Positions 11,000-22,889 of a DNA stretch of 64,000 bases are shown here, in pieces. The translations under genes were made by a program, and so were the position numbers. Origin of the DNA: Agapanthus africanus (Eukaryota > Streptophyta > Magnoliopsida > Asparagales > Amaryllidaceae); contig JASDDO010000018.1 of assembly GCA_030015575.1 (NCBI GenBank), positions 229,261,138 to 229,325,137 on the forward strand. Direction: 5' to 3'. The notes below the pieces were generated by a model that saw only the letters and a program-made list of their open reading frames with translations, ran no database searches and was not told the origin of the DNA. The first letter of the stretch is position 1. Each line of letters opens with the position of its first letter.

Positions 11000-13835
11000 T
11001 TGTGGTATCGCATACCCAACAATCAGCTGTGGTTGAAGTATCTCATACTCAACCATCCCATAAAAGTCTCTACTGGGAAATAGGCCTTTATGAGTGGATC
11101 CGCGCTGTTGTCTTCTGTGTCTACTCTCCTAACCTCGATCTCCTTAGAGATCAACCATCTCCATGATCAGGTGATACTGCCTAAGAATTATATCTGGATT
11201 TCAGATGGGACGGGGGTTCCTTGGCATAAGCCACAACTCCATTGTCACACAATGGTAGGAACGAAGTTCATCTTATGAACTCTTATATATCCAGACTGCC
11301 TCTTTGGTAGCATCTTTGGTAACGATGTATCTTGCCTTTAATCGTCTAGTTAGTCACGGTATCTAGCTTGGAAATCTTCCAACATACCGTTCCTTCACTG
11401 AGGGTAAAGACAATGCCTGGGACTGACATTCAGTCGTCCTTATCACCCTGGAACCTTTCCAGTGATTCTCCCCAGGATCGATTGATACCAACTCACTACA
11501 ACTAGTGAGTATCCTAACATCCAATTAGATCTATCTCATAGATCCAAAAACCCAGGATTTAGGAGGTATCATTTTGATCATATATGGAGAATCCTTGTGA
11601 TAAGCGGAGATTAACCGAGCGTAGCATAGGAAACTCCTTCCCTATCAAGAATATGTCATCCACGTACTCTACGAGGATCACCATTATACTCCCAACTACC
11701 TTTTTTGTATATACAAGGTTCATCTACCATTTTGATGAAGTCAAACTCTTTGACTACCACATCAAAACAGATGTTCCAACTCCGCGATGCCTGCTTTATC
11801 CTATAAAGTATCTTGCATACGTTTCCGCTGCTCCTACTGTCTACGAAGCCCTCTGGCTGTGTACTTACAGACGCTCTCTTCCAAATAATCATTTATGAAA
11901 AGCAGTCATGACACCCAACCACCAGATATCGTAGTCATGGTATGTAGCCGTGGCAAGTAGGATCTGGATGGACTTTAAGCATAGCTTTGAAAGTCTCAAC
12001 CTTTCCATGTACACCAAGTAATCTTCTCAAGATATACTTGCTCTTGATGGGGATTTAACCCTTCAGATAAAGCAACCAAAGTCCATACTTTGTTGGTGTA
12101 TAAGGATTCCATCTCAGATCGCTAAGCATCCAGCCATTCTTACAGAGTCCCACTCCTGATGGCCAGCTCAAAACTAGTTGGGACATCATCTCATAATGTA
12201 ATCCTCGCTCCCACTATCATAGAGAAACCCAAGTATCTCTCAGGTGGGTGAGCAACCCTACTAGATCGGCGGAGAGGCTGAGGTTCGTTGGTTACTATTG
12301 AATTCTTTGGTTCTACCAAATTATCTGATGTAGTTTGTATAGTTGGAACTCCTTCCAGTTCTACCTCATGACCACTAATTTCTTCATAAGAAATTTCCTT
12401 TCACAAAGGTGGCATGTTGAGAAACAAAACATCCTTTGTTCCTCGGTTAGGTAAAAGATATTCCGTTGCGTATGCTTGGGATATCCAACAAACTTCCACA
12501 GATCTGACTTTGCCTCGAGCATGTCCGGATTTTTCCTTTTAGACATAGGCCGGACAACCCCAAATCTTAACTAACTTAAGATATGGGCTCTTCCGTTTCC
12601 ATATTACATAAGAAGTGGTAGGCAACTGATTTGATTTGAACCCTACTCAATAGGTATGCAGCTTCTCAAGTGCATAACTCCCAAAAGGAAATAGGAAACT
12701 CAGTATTACTCATCATAGAGCGCACCATATCTAATAAGGTGTAATTGCTCCGCCCCGATGCACCAACATGCTGTGGTGTATTCGGAGGAGTAATGCTGAG
12801 AGAGAGAATCGCATTGTCCTTTAGATTAGTCCAGGAATCCCGTGCTCAAGTATTCTCCTCCTTGATCTCATCAAAGGACATAATACTTATACCCCCTTTT
12901 AGCTCTCTACTTCTGTCTTATATTCATTGAATTTCTCAAAAGTTCCAGACATGTGTTTCAACAGGAACATATGTCCGAATTTTGAGAGATAATCAGTGAA
13001 TGTAATGAAGTACAAAGAACCGGTCTTGGCATATGTAGACAGGGGACATTCATACATCATCATTTATCAATCCCAAGAGTTCACTAACTCTTTCTCTGTT
13101 TCCAATAAACGGAGCTGTGGTCATCTTATCGCTGTGACATGACCGGCAAGTTTCACAAGATGTAAATTCAAACTAATTTAAATATGCATCTTTATGTAAC
13201 TTCAGCTAGTCGGGTCGCATTGATATGACCTAGTCTACAATACCTCAAGAAGAATTCGTTCATTTTTGAACTCTTCCTCTTATGTGTGTTCTGTATACTA
13301 AAAACTGTGGTTTGATTTAGAACGTCTATGCTTTTAGATAACGTGCCTGAACTGATCAACTCTTGATATAGGAAATGTTCAAAACATTATCCAACAATAC
13401 AAAATTATATCCTTCTTTACTAATAAAGAGACTGATATGATGTTGTATATCAGGTTCGGTATCTAATAACATCCGTTCAGAATCAATGTATTCTGATAAT
13501 ACAGGGTGATAACTACCAACAGACTTGGCTGCAACACTTGCACCGTTTCTATCTCATGAAATTTATCACCCGTTCTCAGTTCTCTACCTATCTGTAGCCC
13601 ATGTAACAAATTACATATGTGCGATCCTGATCCGGTATCAAATACCCAGGACGTAAAGGATATTGAGAAACAGTTATGTGTAATGAACATACCCCGAAGA
13701 AGATGCATCAACATGTACTTTCTTCGTTTGGGCGGCACGGGAATTCTGGTAATCCCCTATTTGCTGCTCTGTCTTATAACAATTATAAGTTGGAGCGGGA
13801 CTAACGTTCCCTAGCGCAGTATAACAAGCGGGTTC
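11000..13835 (-). pseudogene. E2 Copia pol remnant
   Basis: On the minus strand a degenerate nucleocapsid lies near 13770-13830. A protease segment with SWVFDTGSGSHIC follows, DTG at 13631-13639, open for about 90 residues (13463-13738). An integrase zinc-region remnant lies near 13150-13290 and a core remnant near 12790-13020. A 61-residue open stretch (12361-12546) carries the FVGYPKHTQ and FYLTEEQ motifs downstream of the integrase core. RT has YVDD intact at 11655-11666, and RNase H remnants run from about 11500 to 11050. Frameshifts and stops separate every domain. It is the least decayed Copia protease in the window. Confidence 0.88.
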
Positions 13836-13839
13836 GGTC

Positions 13840-15848
13840 AATACATCCGTATTATTATCTTGATTAAGGAATGACATAGTCGTAACCAGGAGAGAGAGAG
13901 AAGAAAACACTCAGCGTACGCTTTTACAAGATTAGATTGGTTATCAATTTATCTATTCAGGATGTCTCCCACTGTTTTAGTCAAATCTTCCTTCAAACCC
14001 TAAAAGGAAAGACTAGCCGGGATTAATTACACTCTACAACTTCGCCAATCTTTCAGCCAGGACAGTGCCGGTACTTTGAGGGAGGTTCCCCGTGCTTTCG
14101 CATGGACCTAATTAAAGTAAACCTCGTTTTCCCAGGGGCGTAACCCCGTTAACACCTTTCTAGACACCTACTTGATCGGCTAATTTAATGTGTAAAACTC
14201 TCCCAAGAGTAACTCTTACTCGCAGCGGGTATCGGGATCCAACTATCTCATAGAAGGTATGCAATCTCATTGCAAATTTCAACACTTGAAATTCCCAATA
14301 ATATTTTACCCCTAGCGTCCTATGACCTTGACGGAGGTCAACAAACCATAGGCTGCTAGTCAATTTCTACCCGTCATTTCCCGATTGAATTAAACCCACC
14401 CGCACGACCCTTAACATAGTCAACAAAGTCGCACGACTACCCTAATCCAATTGCATCATATGCTTATACAGATTAGCACTAATCAGCTACCGCACACTAC
14501 GCCTTAACATAGTAAACAAACGTAGCACGAATACTAACTAGTACTTATCTGAAATGACGGAAGACAACGACAGGTTTTTAAGAAAACCTTTTGCGTAATG
14601 AACTTGATATCGTTGTAGAATCGAGTGATTTTTAAAAGGAATGTTTTTGAGGCCTTTTCTAGTTTTGCTAAAGAGGTCACTCCCGGTGAAAGGATCGTCG
14701 GCTCTTTCCTCATCGAATAAGGTGCAGGATATTTCATAAATATCACTATGAAAAGCAAAAACTATAGAAACAATCAAAAGACAAACCGAGTTTGTAGCAT
14801 CTGCTAGTTTCACTAAAGAGGTCACTCCCGGTAAAGGGATATCGGCTCTTTCCTTATCGAATAAGGTGCTGGATGTTCTACAAGGAACACTGCTATGAAA
14901 AGCAAAAACTAGAGCTACCAGTTTTTAAACAAGTTTCTACAACATCTTAGGTTTCTTTTAGTTTCATTAATCTCATTAATGAAGTCCCATTTTATTATGC
15001 TTCACAAGAATCACAGTTGAAATGAAATCTGCAATATAACATATATCTCATATATATAATATAAACATTCTTCTCAGGCAGTAATATGATCTCATCACAG
15101 AACATTACAGCAGAAGAACATATATGAAATATTGGATATACTAGGACGTCCGTGTTTTAATACGAGCCTGTATAAAACACGGATTCCACGGTCGTGATGA
15201 ATAGCCAAACCCACATCCCTAGACACCTATGAGAGTGGTAAGCAACACTGCCAGTTCTAGGGTTAGGAGATTCGGTCTCGACTCCTCAAGATGGTCTCCC
15301 ACTGGACCCTAGAACCCGGTTACTTGTGCTCCCCGCCTTGGGTCTACCTAATACGGAAAAGTAAATAATATACAATGGTGACATCATCCTCAGCCCGGAA
15401 GTGCCCCAACAAAAGAATATTACATACAAATGAATTTTACATGAATGATAAAGAAAACCCGCATCTCAAATAAAACCCCCGGCTATTAAAAATGTGACGA
15501 TCCAATATAACATATCACAGTAATACATAATATCTCATATCATAAACGTAAGCAAGTATGCGTATCCCGATTGTCGTTGATGTATAGCAATGAAGCCGGC
15601 GATATACCACATACTACGCTTACGGTCAAAGAAAAGAAACTGTAAAACTACAACAGTTGGAATCCGCAACCTCCTTAGACATCGCATGCCTAACCAAATG
15701 AATTCCTTAGATATCGCATGCCTAACCATTATAAACCCCGCATTTTAGTTTCATTATCGAAAACACTTTTCAATATCAAGTCAGGTAATTCAACAAGATT
15801 CCTGACATCCTGATCGAATGCTCGTCGCAAACTTTAGAAGACGGCCGC
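13840..15848 (-). other. E2 leader, downstream part
   Basis: This is non-coding and matches the E1 leader in inverted orientation. It holds the CT tract (GA on plus, about 13889-13905; the usual AG is AC here), the repeated hairpins (one clear at about 14480-14530), two copies of the CCTYAT hairpin unit (about 14680-14720 and 14815-14865), and a perfect 10-bp hairpin at 15150-15182 (CCGTGTTTTA/TAAAACACGG). No gag was recognised. It ends at the ATH target site GCCGC (15844-15848). Confidence 0.7.
15844..15848. repeat. Target-site duplication of ATH, GCCGC
   Basis: GCCGC at 15844-15848 is repeated at 36696-36700, immediately outside the ATH LTRs. The intact E1 sequence near 3210-3225 shows the uninterrupted target, which supports a clean insertion. 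Confidence 0.92.
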
Positions 15849-17246
15849 TGATTAAGATAGGTTTTGTCGATCAGAAATAAGTTACCGCAATCAAGAACGG
15901 CGTCGCATGTAGCTAGCCGGTGAATACGGGTCGGTCCACAAGGATGTTGTAATTCTCCTTAAAGTTCTTACGAGCTAATTCCAAATGGTGTTTGGTCTTT
16001 TAATTAGATCTAAAAACGAAGTTGTGTTCTACTAGGATTAGAAACTTGCTAGGATTAGGTTTTGGTAAAGTTTGGTAAACAAAGATCTACACCTCTTTCT
16101 AATGCCTTAATTTAGATTTCATATTAGGGATTATGGTAAATTTTAATAAAGGGGATTAGGATGATTGGGAAGATGCTTCTTCCTCTAGATCCTTGTCCTT
16201 CCTTTCTTAACCTTTACCCTAACCTCCATGGAAAACTAACAACTCCGGTCTTTTATACTACGGATCACCGTTACCTCGAGGGTAGAGTGCCGTAGGGAGC
16301 GGAAGATGAAAGTATGCATGGAGTCCTAATGTTCATAATAGATTGGCAAAGAAAAAAGATGAGAGATTTTCATCTCTCAAACCCTTCCCTATTCCTAACC
16401 CCAACAAGCGAGGAAACTACTCGCTCATCGAGGGATTTAAAAAAGACATGATTTTTATTTGACGTTTTGATTAAAGAGATGAAAGATAGATCTACGGCAA
16501 GTTAATAAAATTCTAAACTATATTAAACTAGGGCAAGAAAAGAATTTACCTAGGGCAGGAATTAAAATTAGAACTAGGGAAGAAAAATAACCTACTTACG
16601 ATTGATGCACTTCAATCTTCAAAGAAAACAGAATTTTATTGATGAATAGAGGCATAGGGAAAATACAATGGTTTGGGTTCTATTTATAGGACATAGAAAC
16701 CCTAGGGTTACAGTTGATTCGCATGTCTGCAATTACAAATTTGCCCTTAGGTCAACTTTTCAGTGCCGCCCAACATTTTGGTAAAAAATCCTCGAAGTAC
16801 GGGCTTCTTCTGGACGCAGAACCGCGGCATTGGCAGGCTTGGGCCGCGGTTCCACGGCCCTTTGATGACATCATCTTATCATGTTTTGTGGGATGCTTCC
16901 TGGTTCTTTGGGCTTGTTATTTCTTTAGTTCTTTTCTCTGTTTGGCTTTTGGGTTTTCTCCAGATCTTTAAGTGAAAACTTGTAGTGGTCTTTTAACCGT
17001 TTGCCTTGACATTTTGGACCTTGCATTGCCTTGTTGATCGTGAACTGTTCTTCGTCTAGGCTTGACTAGGATCCTTCTATTTGTTGGTCAAAAGTCCCTT
17101 TTTGTATCATCTTTTGTCTTTTTCACTGTTTTCGCTCCAAGAACCTGTAACCTGTACTATGTAACAAACATGCGTCAAAAGCACCTATTTTTGTTGTAAA
17201 ATGCATAAGAATGGGGAATATAAGATGCAATATTATGATATGAGCA
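15849..17246 (-). repeat. ATH 3' LTR (1398 bp)
   Basis: It is a direct repeat of 35299-36695. Plus-strand ends are TGATTAAG and ATGAGCA. The GC hairpin corresponding to 36262-36307 is damaged here: its outer CCGCGG units read ACGCAG and CCACGG (16813-16858). Confidence 0.94.
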
Positions 17247-18759
17247 AATACCCCCAAACTTATCTTTTGCTCGTCCTCGAGCAAACTTATTATTTTATTC
17301 TAAAAACCTAACCGCACTTTCGCTGGGAAACGCGATTGCACTGAGCTCGTGCAACAAGCCGTTAAACTTCTAGGTGTCCTTACTAGGAGGAGTATTGTCT
17401 CCTGAGGGTTTTCACCGGATACAACCCACAAAATCCTATCAATTTGGCTTTTTCGACTTTAATTCTCCAATTAGGTTTTCTAACAAGGAATTCTATTATC
17501 GTCGACTCGTAAATTATCCACCCATATTCTTCACACTTCCTCATCATCTAACTTAAGATTCTATATATTCTGCAGACCTACTTAGCTTTCGGCATCTCTT
17601 AAGTTTTCCTTCTAGGGTTCCATCTCCACTTAGGAATTTCTATCAACCCTACTAGAGATACAAGTTCTATTCTTCACTCCTTTCTCTCATCTAAACTCCA
17701 ATCACATACCCCTACGTGTGTGTAAATCACCTCTACACTTGGAAATTCAAATCAAGCAATCATACCCTTGTCTGTTGTCCAAAGCGCTTCTTAAATGAAT
17801 TTTTCTTACACATCCTTCATGCGACCGTTAATACTTCTTGAGGTACCAACAACCGATTACAAGATGCGTTTGCACTTTAAGCGTAATTCCTAGCCTTGCA
17901 ACACCCAAGGCTTTAGCAGTGAGTCCCAAACCAGTTGGTCTAAGGCACTAGGTGATGAAGGACCCTCGCTAAATATTTTTCTATTTTTTAGCCTTAAGTA
18001 ATCACAAAAACCAGTGTTCATTTTTTTTCTTTATTCAATTTTTTTTCTTTTATTTTCATTGTACTAAGGACTTTAGACAAGAGCATTTCAAGGTCTCCTC
18101 TACTATTCCAAGTTTCAAGATGCGTGATTGTGCAATTTGTAAGGTATACGTTTTCAGAATCTAGACTTAAGCTAGGAATTATTTTTTCAAACTTATACTC
18201 TAATAAAAATATCAATACTTTTCCTTCGTTTCGACTTAGCCCAAGAAGTGAACCCAAAATTTGCCTATTTCTAAATAAACTATAAAGACATATACTTTCC
18301 ACCGTTAAACTTTAAGGAAGGTTATTTTTAGGGTTTTTAATTTACTAAGTCTATGATCTAGTTTTTCCTAGCCAGTTGACCAATTTATCAAACTCAAGTC
18401 AAATAACCAGAATTGAATACATTAATTTTTATAATTTTTTGAAATTTTTCAATTTTTTATAGGTTTTTATTTTTCTAATTTTTTATTTATTTTTCAAATT
18501 TTTCAAATTTTTGTGATTTTTTTAAATAAGGATGCAATGCAAAAATATACATATGAATGCGAAGGAAGAAAACTTACCGAACATACCCCAAAACTTAAAA
18601 TGGACAGTGTCCTCACTGTCATGCTGCACCAAGTGGGTTGATAATGTCGACAATTTCCGGTTTATTATTATATTTACATATTATACACACCCTCAAACTT
18701 ATTTAAAACAACGGTTTGGAAAAATTTAGTGGAAGTTCGGGGGTGAAAGTAGAGGAAAA
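17247..18759 (-). other. ATH 3' non-coding region and purine tract
   Basis: The minus strand reads GTTTGGGGGTATT just before the 3' LTR (17247-17259), a polypurine-type tract. The rest is AT-rich with long T and A runs around 18400-18530. A 94-codon minus ORF at 18018-18302 matches nothing I know and lacks env features such as a signal peptide or membrane anchor. Otherwise I see nothing here. Confidence 0.7.
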
Positions 18760-21700
18760 TCAATCTGTGTAAATCGGCTCCTGCAAAAACAGGAGCTCCT
18801 CCGAATGGTCCGCTGAGAAGAACAGTTTCAATCGATGTCCATTTACTTTGAATAGAGTACCGTCTTCTGGATTCTCAAGATCAACCGCACCGTGCGGATA
18901 AACGGTGCGGACTACAAAAGGTCCTCTCCATCTAGAACGGAGCTTGCCGGGGTGATAATGTAACCGAGTATCATAGAGTAAAACTTGTTGACCAGGTTTA
19001 AATGTTTTACGCAAAAGGTGTTTATCGTGGAACACATTAGCTCGGTTTTTAGCAATTACGGCATTATCATATGCCTCATCCCGCAGCTCTTCTAGTTCAT
19101 TCAACTGCAGCTTTCGATTGCTGTCCGCATCTCCTAAAGATAAATTCAGCTCTTTGATAGCCCAAAATACCTTGTGCTCAATCTCTACTGGAAGGTTGCA
19201 AGCCTTCCCATAAACAAGCCGGTATGGAGACATGCCAAGATCGGTCTTGTATGCAGTACGGAAAGCCCGTAGTGCATCGATCAGTTTAAGTGACCAATCT
19301 TTACGGTTTTTAGAAACCGTTTTCTCCAAGATTTGCTTAATTTGCCGATTCGAGACCTCGGCTTGCCCACATGTTTGAGGATGGTATGGCGTTGACAGCT
19401 TATGGGTGATAGAATATTTGTGCATCAAGGACTCAAAAGTCCTATTGCAAAAGTGAGAACCATTATTACTTATTATCGCGCAAGGGTGCCCAAATCGAGA
19501 AAAGATGTGTTCTTTAAGAAATCGAATGACAACCTTGTTGTCATTCGTTCGGCTCGGCACAGCCTCGACCCACTTTGAAACGTAGTCAACAGCCAAAAGA
19601 ATATAAACATTCCCAAGAGAATTGGGAAATGGTCCCATGAAGTCTATACCCCAAACATCAAAAATATCCACAACCAAAATTGGTTGGAGCGGCATTTCCT
19701 TTCTCCGCGATATCCGGCCCAAGTGTTGGCACCGGGAGCAAGTCTTGCAGTATTCATATGCATCCTTGAAGAGTCGTGGCCAATAGAAACCACACTGCAA
19801 AATTTTCTCGGCTGTCTTCTTTGGGCTAAAGTGCCCGCCACATGCTTGATAGTGGCAAAAAGACAGCACACTCTTAACCTCATTTTCCGGTACACACCGA
19901 CGAATGATTTGGTCGGAACAGTATTTAAAAAGATAAGGTTCATCCAAGTAAAAATGCTTTACCTGGGACAAGAATCGAAGTTTGTCCTGTTTCGACCAAT
20001 CTTTAGGTATCAAGCCGGTGGCTAAGTAGTTTACAATATCGGCGAACCATGGTTCGCAAGAAACGGTCAAGAGTTGCTCATCGGGAAAAACATCAGTGAT
20101 TGGAAGCTCAAGTGTAGGCGAAGAAGGAAGTCGTGAAAGGTGATCGGCCACTACGTTTTCACATCCTTTTTTGTCCCTTATGACAAGGTCAAACTCTTGT
20201 AGCAAAAGGATCCAACGTATTAGCCTCGATTTAGCATCTTTCTTCGCAAAACGGTGGCGAAGAGCTGAATGATCCATGTACACTATAACTGGAGAGCCGA
20301 TTAAATAAGGCCGAAATTTTTCAAGTGCAAACACAACTGCTAAAAACTCTTTTCCTATTGTTGTGTAGTTTAGTTGGGCCTCATTTAATGTACGGCTAGC
20401 ATAATAAATCACGTGCGGCATCTTGTTAATGTGCTGTCTAAGAACAGCACCAATGGCAAAATCTGATGCGTCGCACATGATTTCGAAGGGGTGCGTCCAG
20501 TCTGGAGATGAAAGAATGGGCGCAGAAATGAGAGAGTGTTTCAAAGACTCGAACGCTTCCATGCAAGTTGAGTCAAAATCAAATGTTGTGTCCTTGGCCA
20601 ATAAGAGAGTCAAGGGTCTAGCAATCTTGCTAAAATCCTTAATGAACCGTCTATAAAAACCGGCATGGCCAAGGAAAGCTCGGATGTCTTTGACGCATTT
20701 AGGAGGAGGAAGATTAGAAATGACTTCAATTTTGGCTCTATCAACCTCTATGCCATTTTGCGAGATGATATGTCCTAAGACAATACCTTCTCGTACCATA
20801 AAGTGGCACTTCTCCCAATTCAAAGTTAGGTTCGTATCCCTACAGCGGGTAAGAACTGCGTCAAGATGTCGTAAACACTCGTCAAAGGAGTCACCAAAAA
20901 TGGAGAAATCATCCATAAAGATCTCCCAAAAATTTTCAACCATGTCCGAAAAGATCCCCATCATACACCGCTATAATGTAGCGGGTGCATTGCATAACCC
21001 AAAGGGCATGCGACGATAAGCAAAAGTGCCAAAGGGACAAGTAAATGTGGTCTTGTCTTGATCCTCTTTGGCGATGAGGACTTGGTTATAGCCGGAATAG
21101 CCATCCAAAAAGCAGTAGAACTCGTGCCCCGCTAATCGTTCTAGCATTTGGTCAATGAAAGGTAAAGGAAAGTGGTCTTTCCTTGTCACGGCATTGAGTT
21201 TTCTATAGTCGATGCAAACTCGCCACCCAGTTTGGGTGCGAGTGGGAATTAACGCATTTGCCTCATTGGTAATGACCGTGATGCCCGATTTCTTTGGCAC
21301 AACATGAATGGGGCTAACCCATTGGCTATCCGAGATAGGGTAAATGATACCACTGTCAAGACATTTAACAATCTCCTTCTTGACCGCCTCTTTCATAATG
21401 GGGTTGAGGCGTCTTTGTGGATCCCTTACCAGCTTGGCATCATTCATCAAGTGTATATGATGTTCGACTATGAGGGGACTAATCCCCTTGATGTCCGCCA
21501 TAGACCAGCCAAAAGCTTGCCGATTATTATGTAAGACCATTAAAAGGGTCTTCTCTTCCTCAAGGGCCTTCTCTTGCTCAAGAGCTAGAGAGGCCGATAT
21601 TATAACGGGTAAGGTCTCATTCTCACCTAGATAAGCATATTTTAGGTGCGATGGCAAAAGCTTTAGTTCGAGTTTAGGAGGTGAAACAATAGATGGTAAC

Positions 21701-22884
21701 AATGGAGTAACTGTTTCAAACTCGAATGATTCCATCAGAGGTTCAAATCGAGTGTACGCAACCGAGTCGGATGGTTCAACTAACTCATCCGAAAAAGCAA
21801 AAGACTCAAGCTCGGGTGGAGAGTCTTCAAAATCGTCTACAAAGGTGAAACACTCATAATCTTTGTCCGTCGTGAAAGTTGTGTCGGATTCTAGGAGGAA
21901 CGCACTAGTGGCGTCAACATTGCTGTGATCGAACATAAAATTTTCGAACTCACAGTCCTCCTCCGCGATCTTATTGATCGAGCAAACATCAAGTACGCTA
22001 GCATTAGGCTCGGCAGGCTGACTTCCCAACTTGAAAATATTGAGTTCAATTGTCATATTGCCAAATGATAGATTCATTGAACCATTACGACAATTGATCA
22101 CTGCGTTAGAAGTCGCGAGGAATGGTCGACCAAGTATCACCGGAATTTGATTTCGGGGGTTAGCGACAGGTTGTGTATCCATAACAATAAAGTCAATGGG
22201 GAAAATGAAATCCCCTACTCTAATTAACACATCCTCCAACTCTCCCCTAAGATGGGTGATTGATCGGTCGGCCATTTGGAGAGTACAGTGAGTGGGCTTA
22301 AGCTCTCCAACGCCTAATTGCTCGTACACCGAATAAGGTAGCAAATTGACACTAGCACCAAGATCTAGTAGTGCTCTATTGATGTTCTTGTCCTCAATTG
22401 TGATCGAAATAGTAGGACAACCGGGGTCCTTGTGCTTTGGGGGTAAAGAATTGACAAGAGCATCACTAACAGCACTAGCCACAAAAACTTTCTTTGGTAC
22501 TTGTGACTTCCTCTTTTTGGTGCATAAGTCCTTTAAGATTTTTACATATGAAGGAACTTGTTGGATTGCATCTAAAAGAGGGATATTTATGCTAACCTGT
22601 TTGAACAACTCTACAATCTTCTCCATCTGTGGAGTTGGTTTATTGGATCTCAATCGATTTGGAAAAGGAACATTTTGAAAGGTTGTTGAGTCCAATTTTT
22701 GAGGATCAGATTGTTGAGTTGGAACGGAACCCCGTGTAGATGTGTTCGTATTGTGAGAAGTGGGTCCGTTCGAGCTAGAAGAAGTAGAGCCGTGTGAAGG
22801 ATGGAGAATAGGCTCTAACGAATAAGAAGAAGAAGAAGAAGGTGAAGAAGATGAAGAAGGACCACCGGCAGGGGTGTCATGGTT
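18760..22884 (-). pseudogene. ATH pol: protease, RT, RNase H, integrase (near-intact, disabled)
   Basis: A serine-rich linker continues gag, then protease with DLGAS (22351-22365), RT from about 21470 (WRVCIDYRKLN, FPLPFIDQ, YRRMPFGLCNAPAT) and FMDDF (near 20905-20919). RNase H begins near 20480 ([11 protein letters not shown]). Integrase has a zinc region near 19760-19860 and a core with GIDFMGPFP and [12 protein letters not shown], then a GPF module near 18925. It would copy RNA to DNA and integrate it. Two lesions are visible. A TAG at 20971-20973 sits where the family has Gln before RCMM. The integrase residue at 19465-19467 is Asn where the second catalytic Asp is expected. The reading frame is otherwise open across about 4.1 kb, and no frameshift is needed between domains. 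Confidence 0.93.
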
Positions 22885-22889
22885 AATAC
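22885..22889. repeat. Target-site duplication of E5, AATAC
   Basis: AATAC at 22885-22889 is repeated at 32482-32486, flanking E5 exactly. The flanks join the ATH gag-pol frame without loss. Confidence 0.95.

Noticed and set aside
18018-18302. Possible env-like gene of ATH
   Set aside because: Only 94 codons, lysine-rich tail, no signal peptide, membrane anchor or similarity to Athila env-like proteins that I can see.
19684-20025. 113-codon plus-strand ORF
   Set aside because: It is antisense to the well-supported ATH integrase region.
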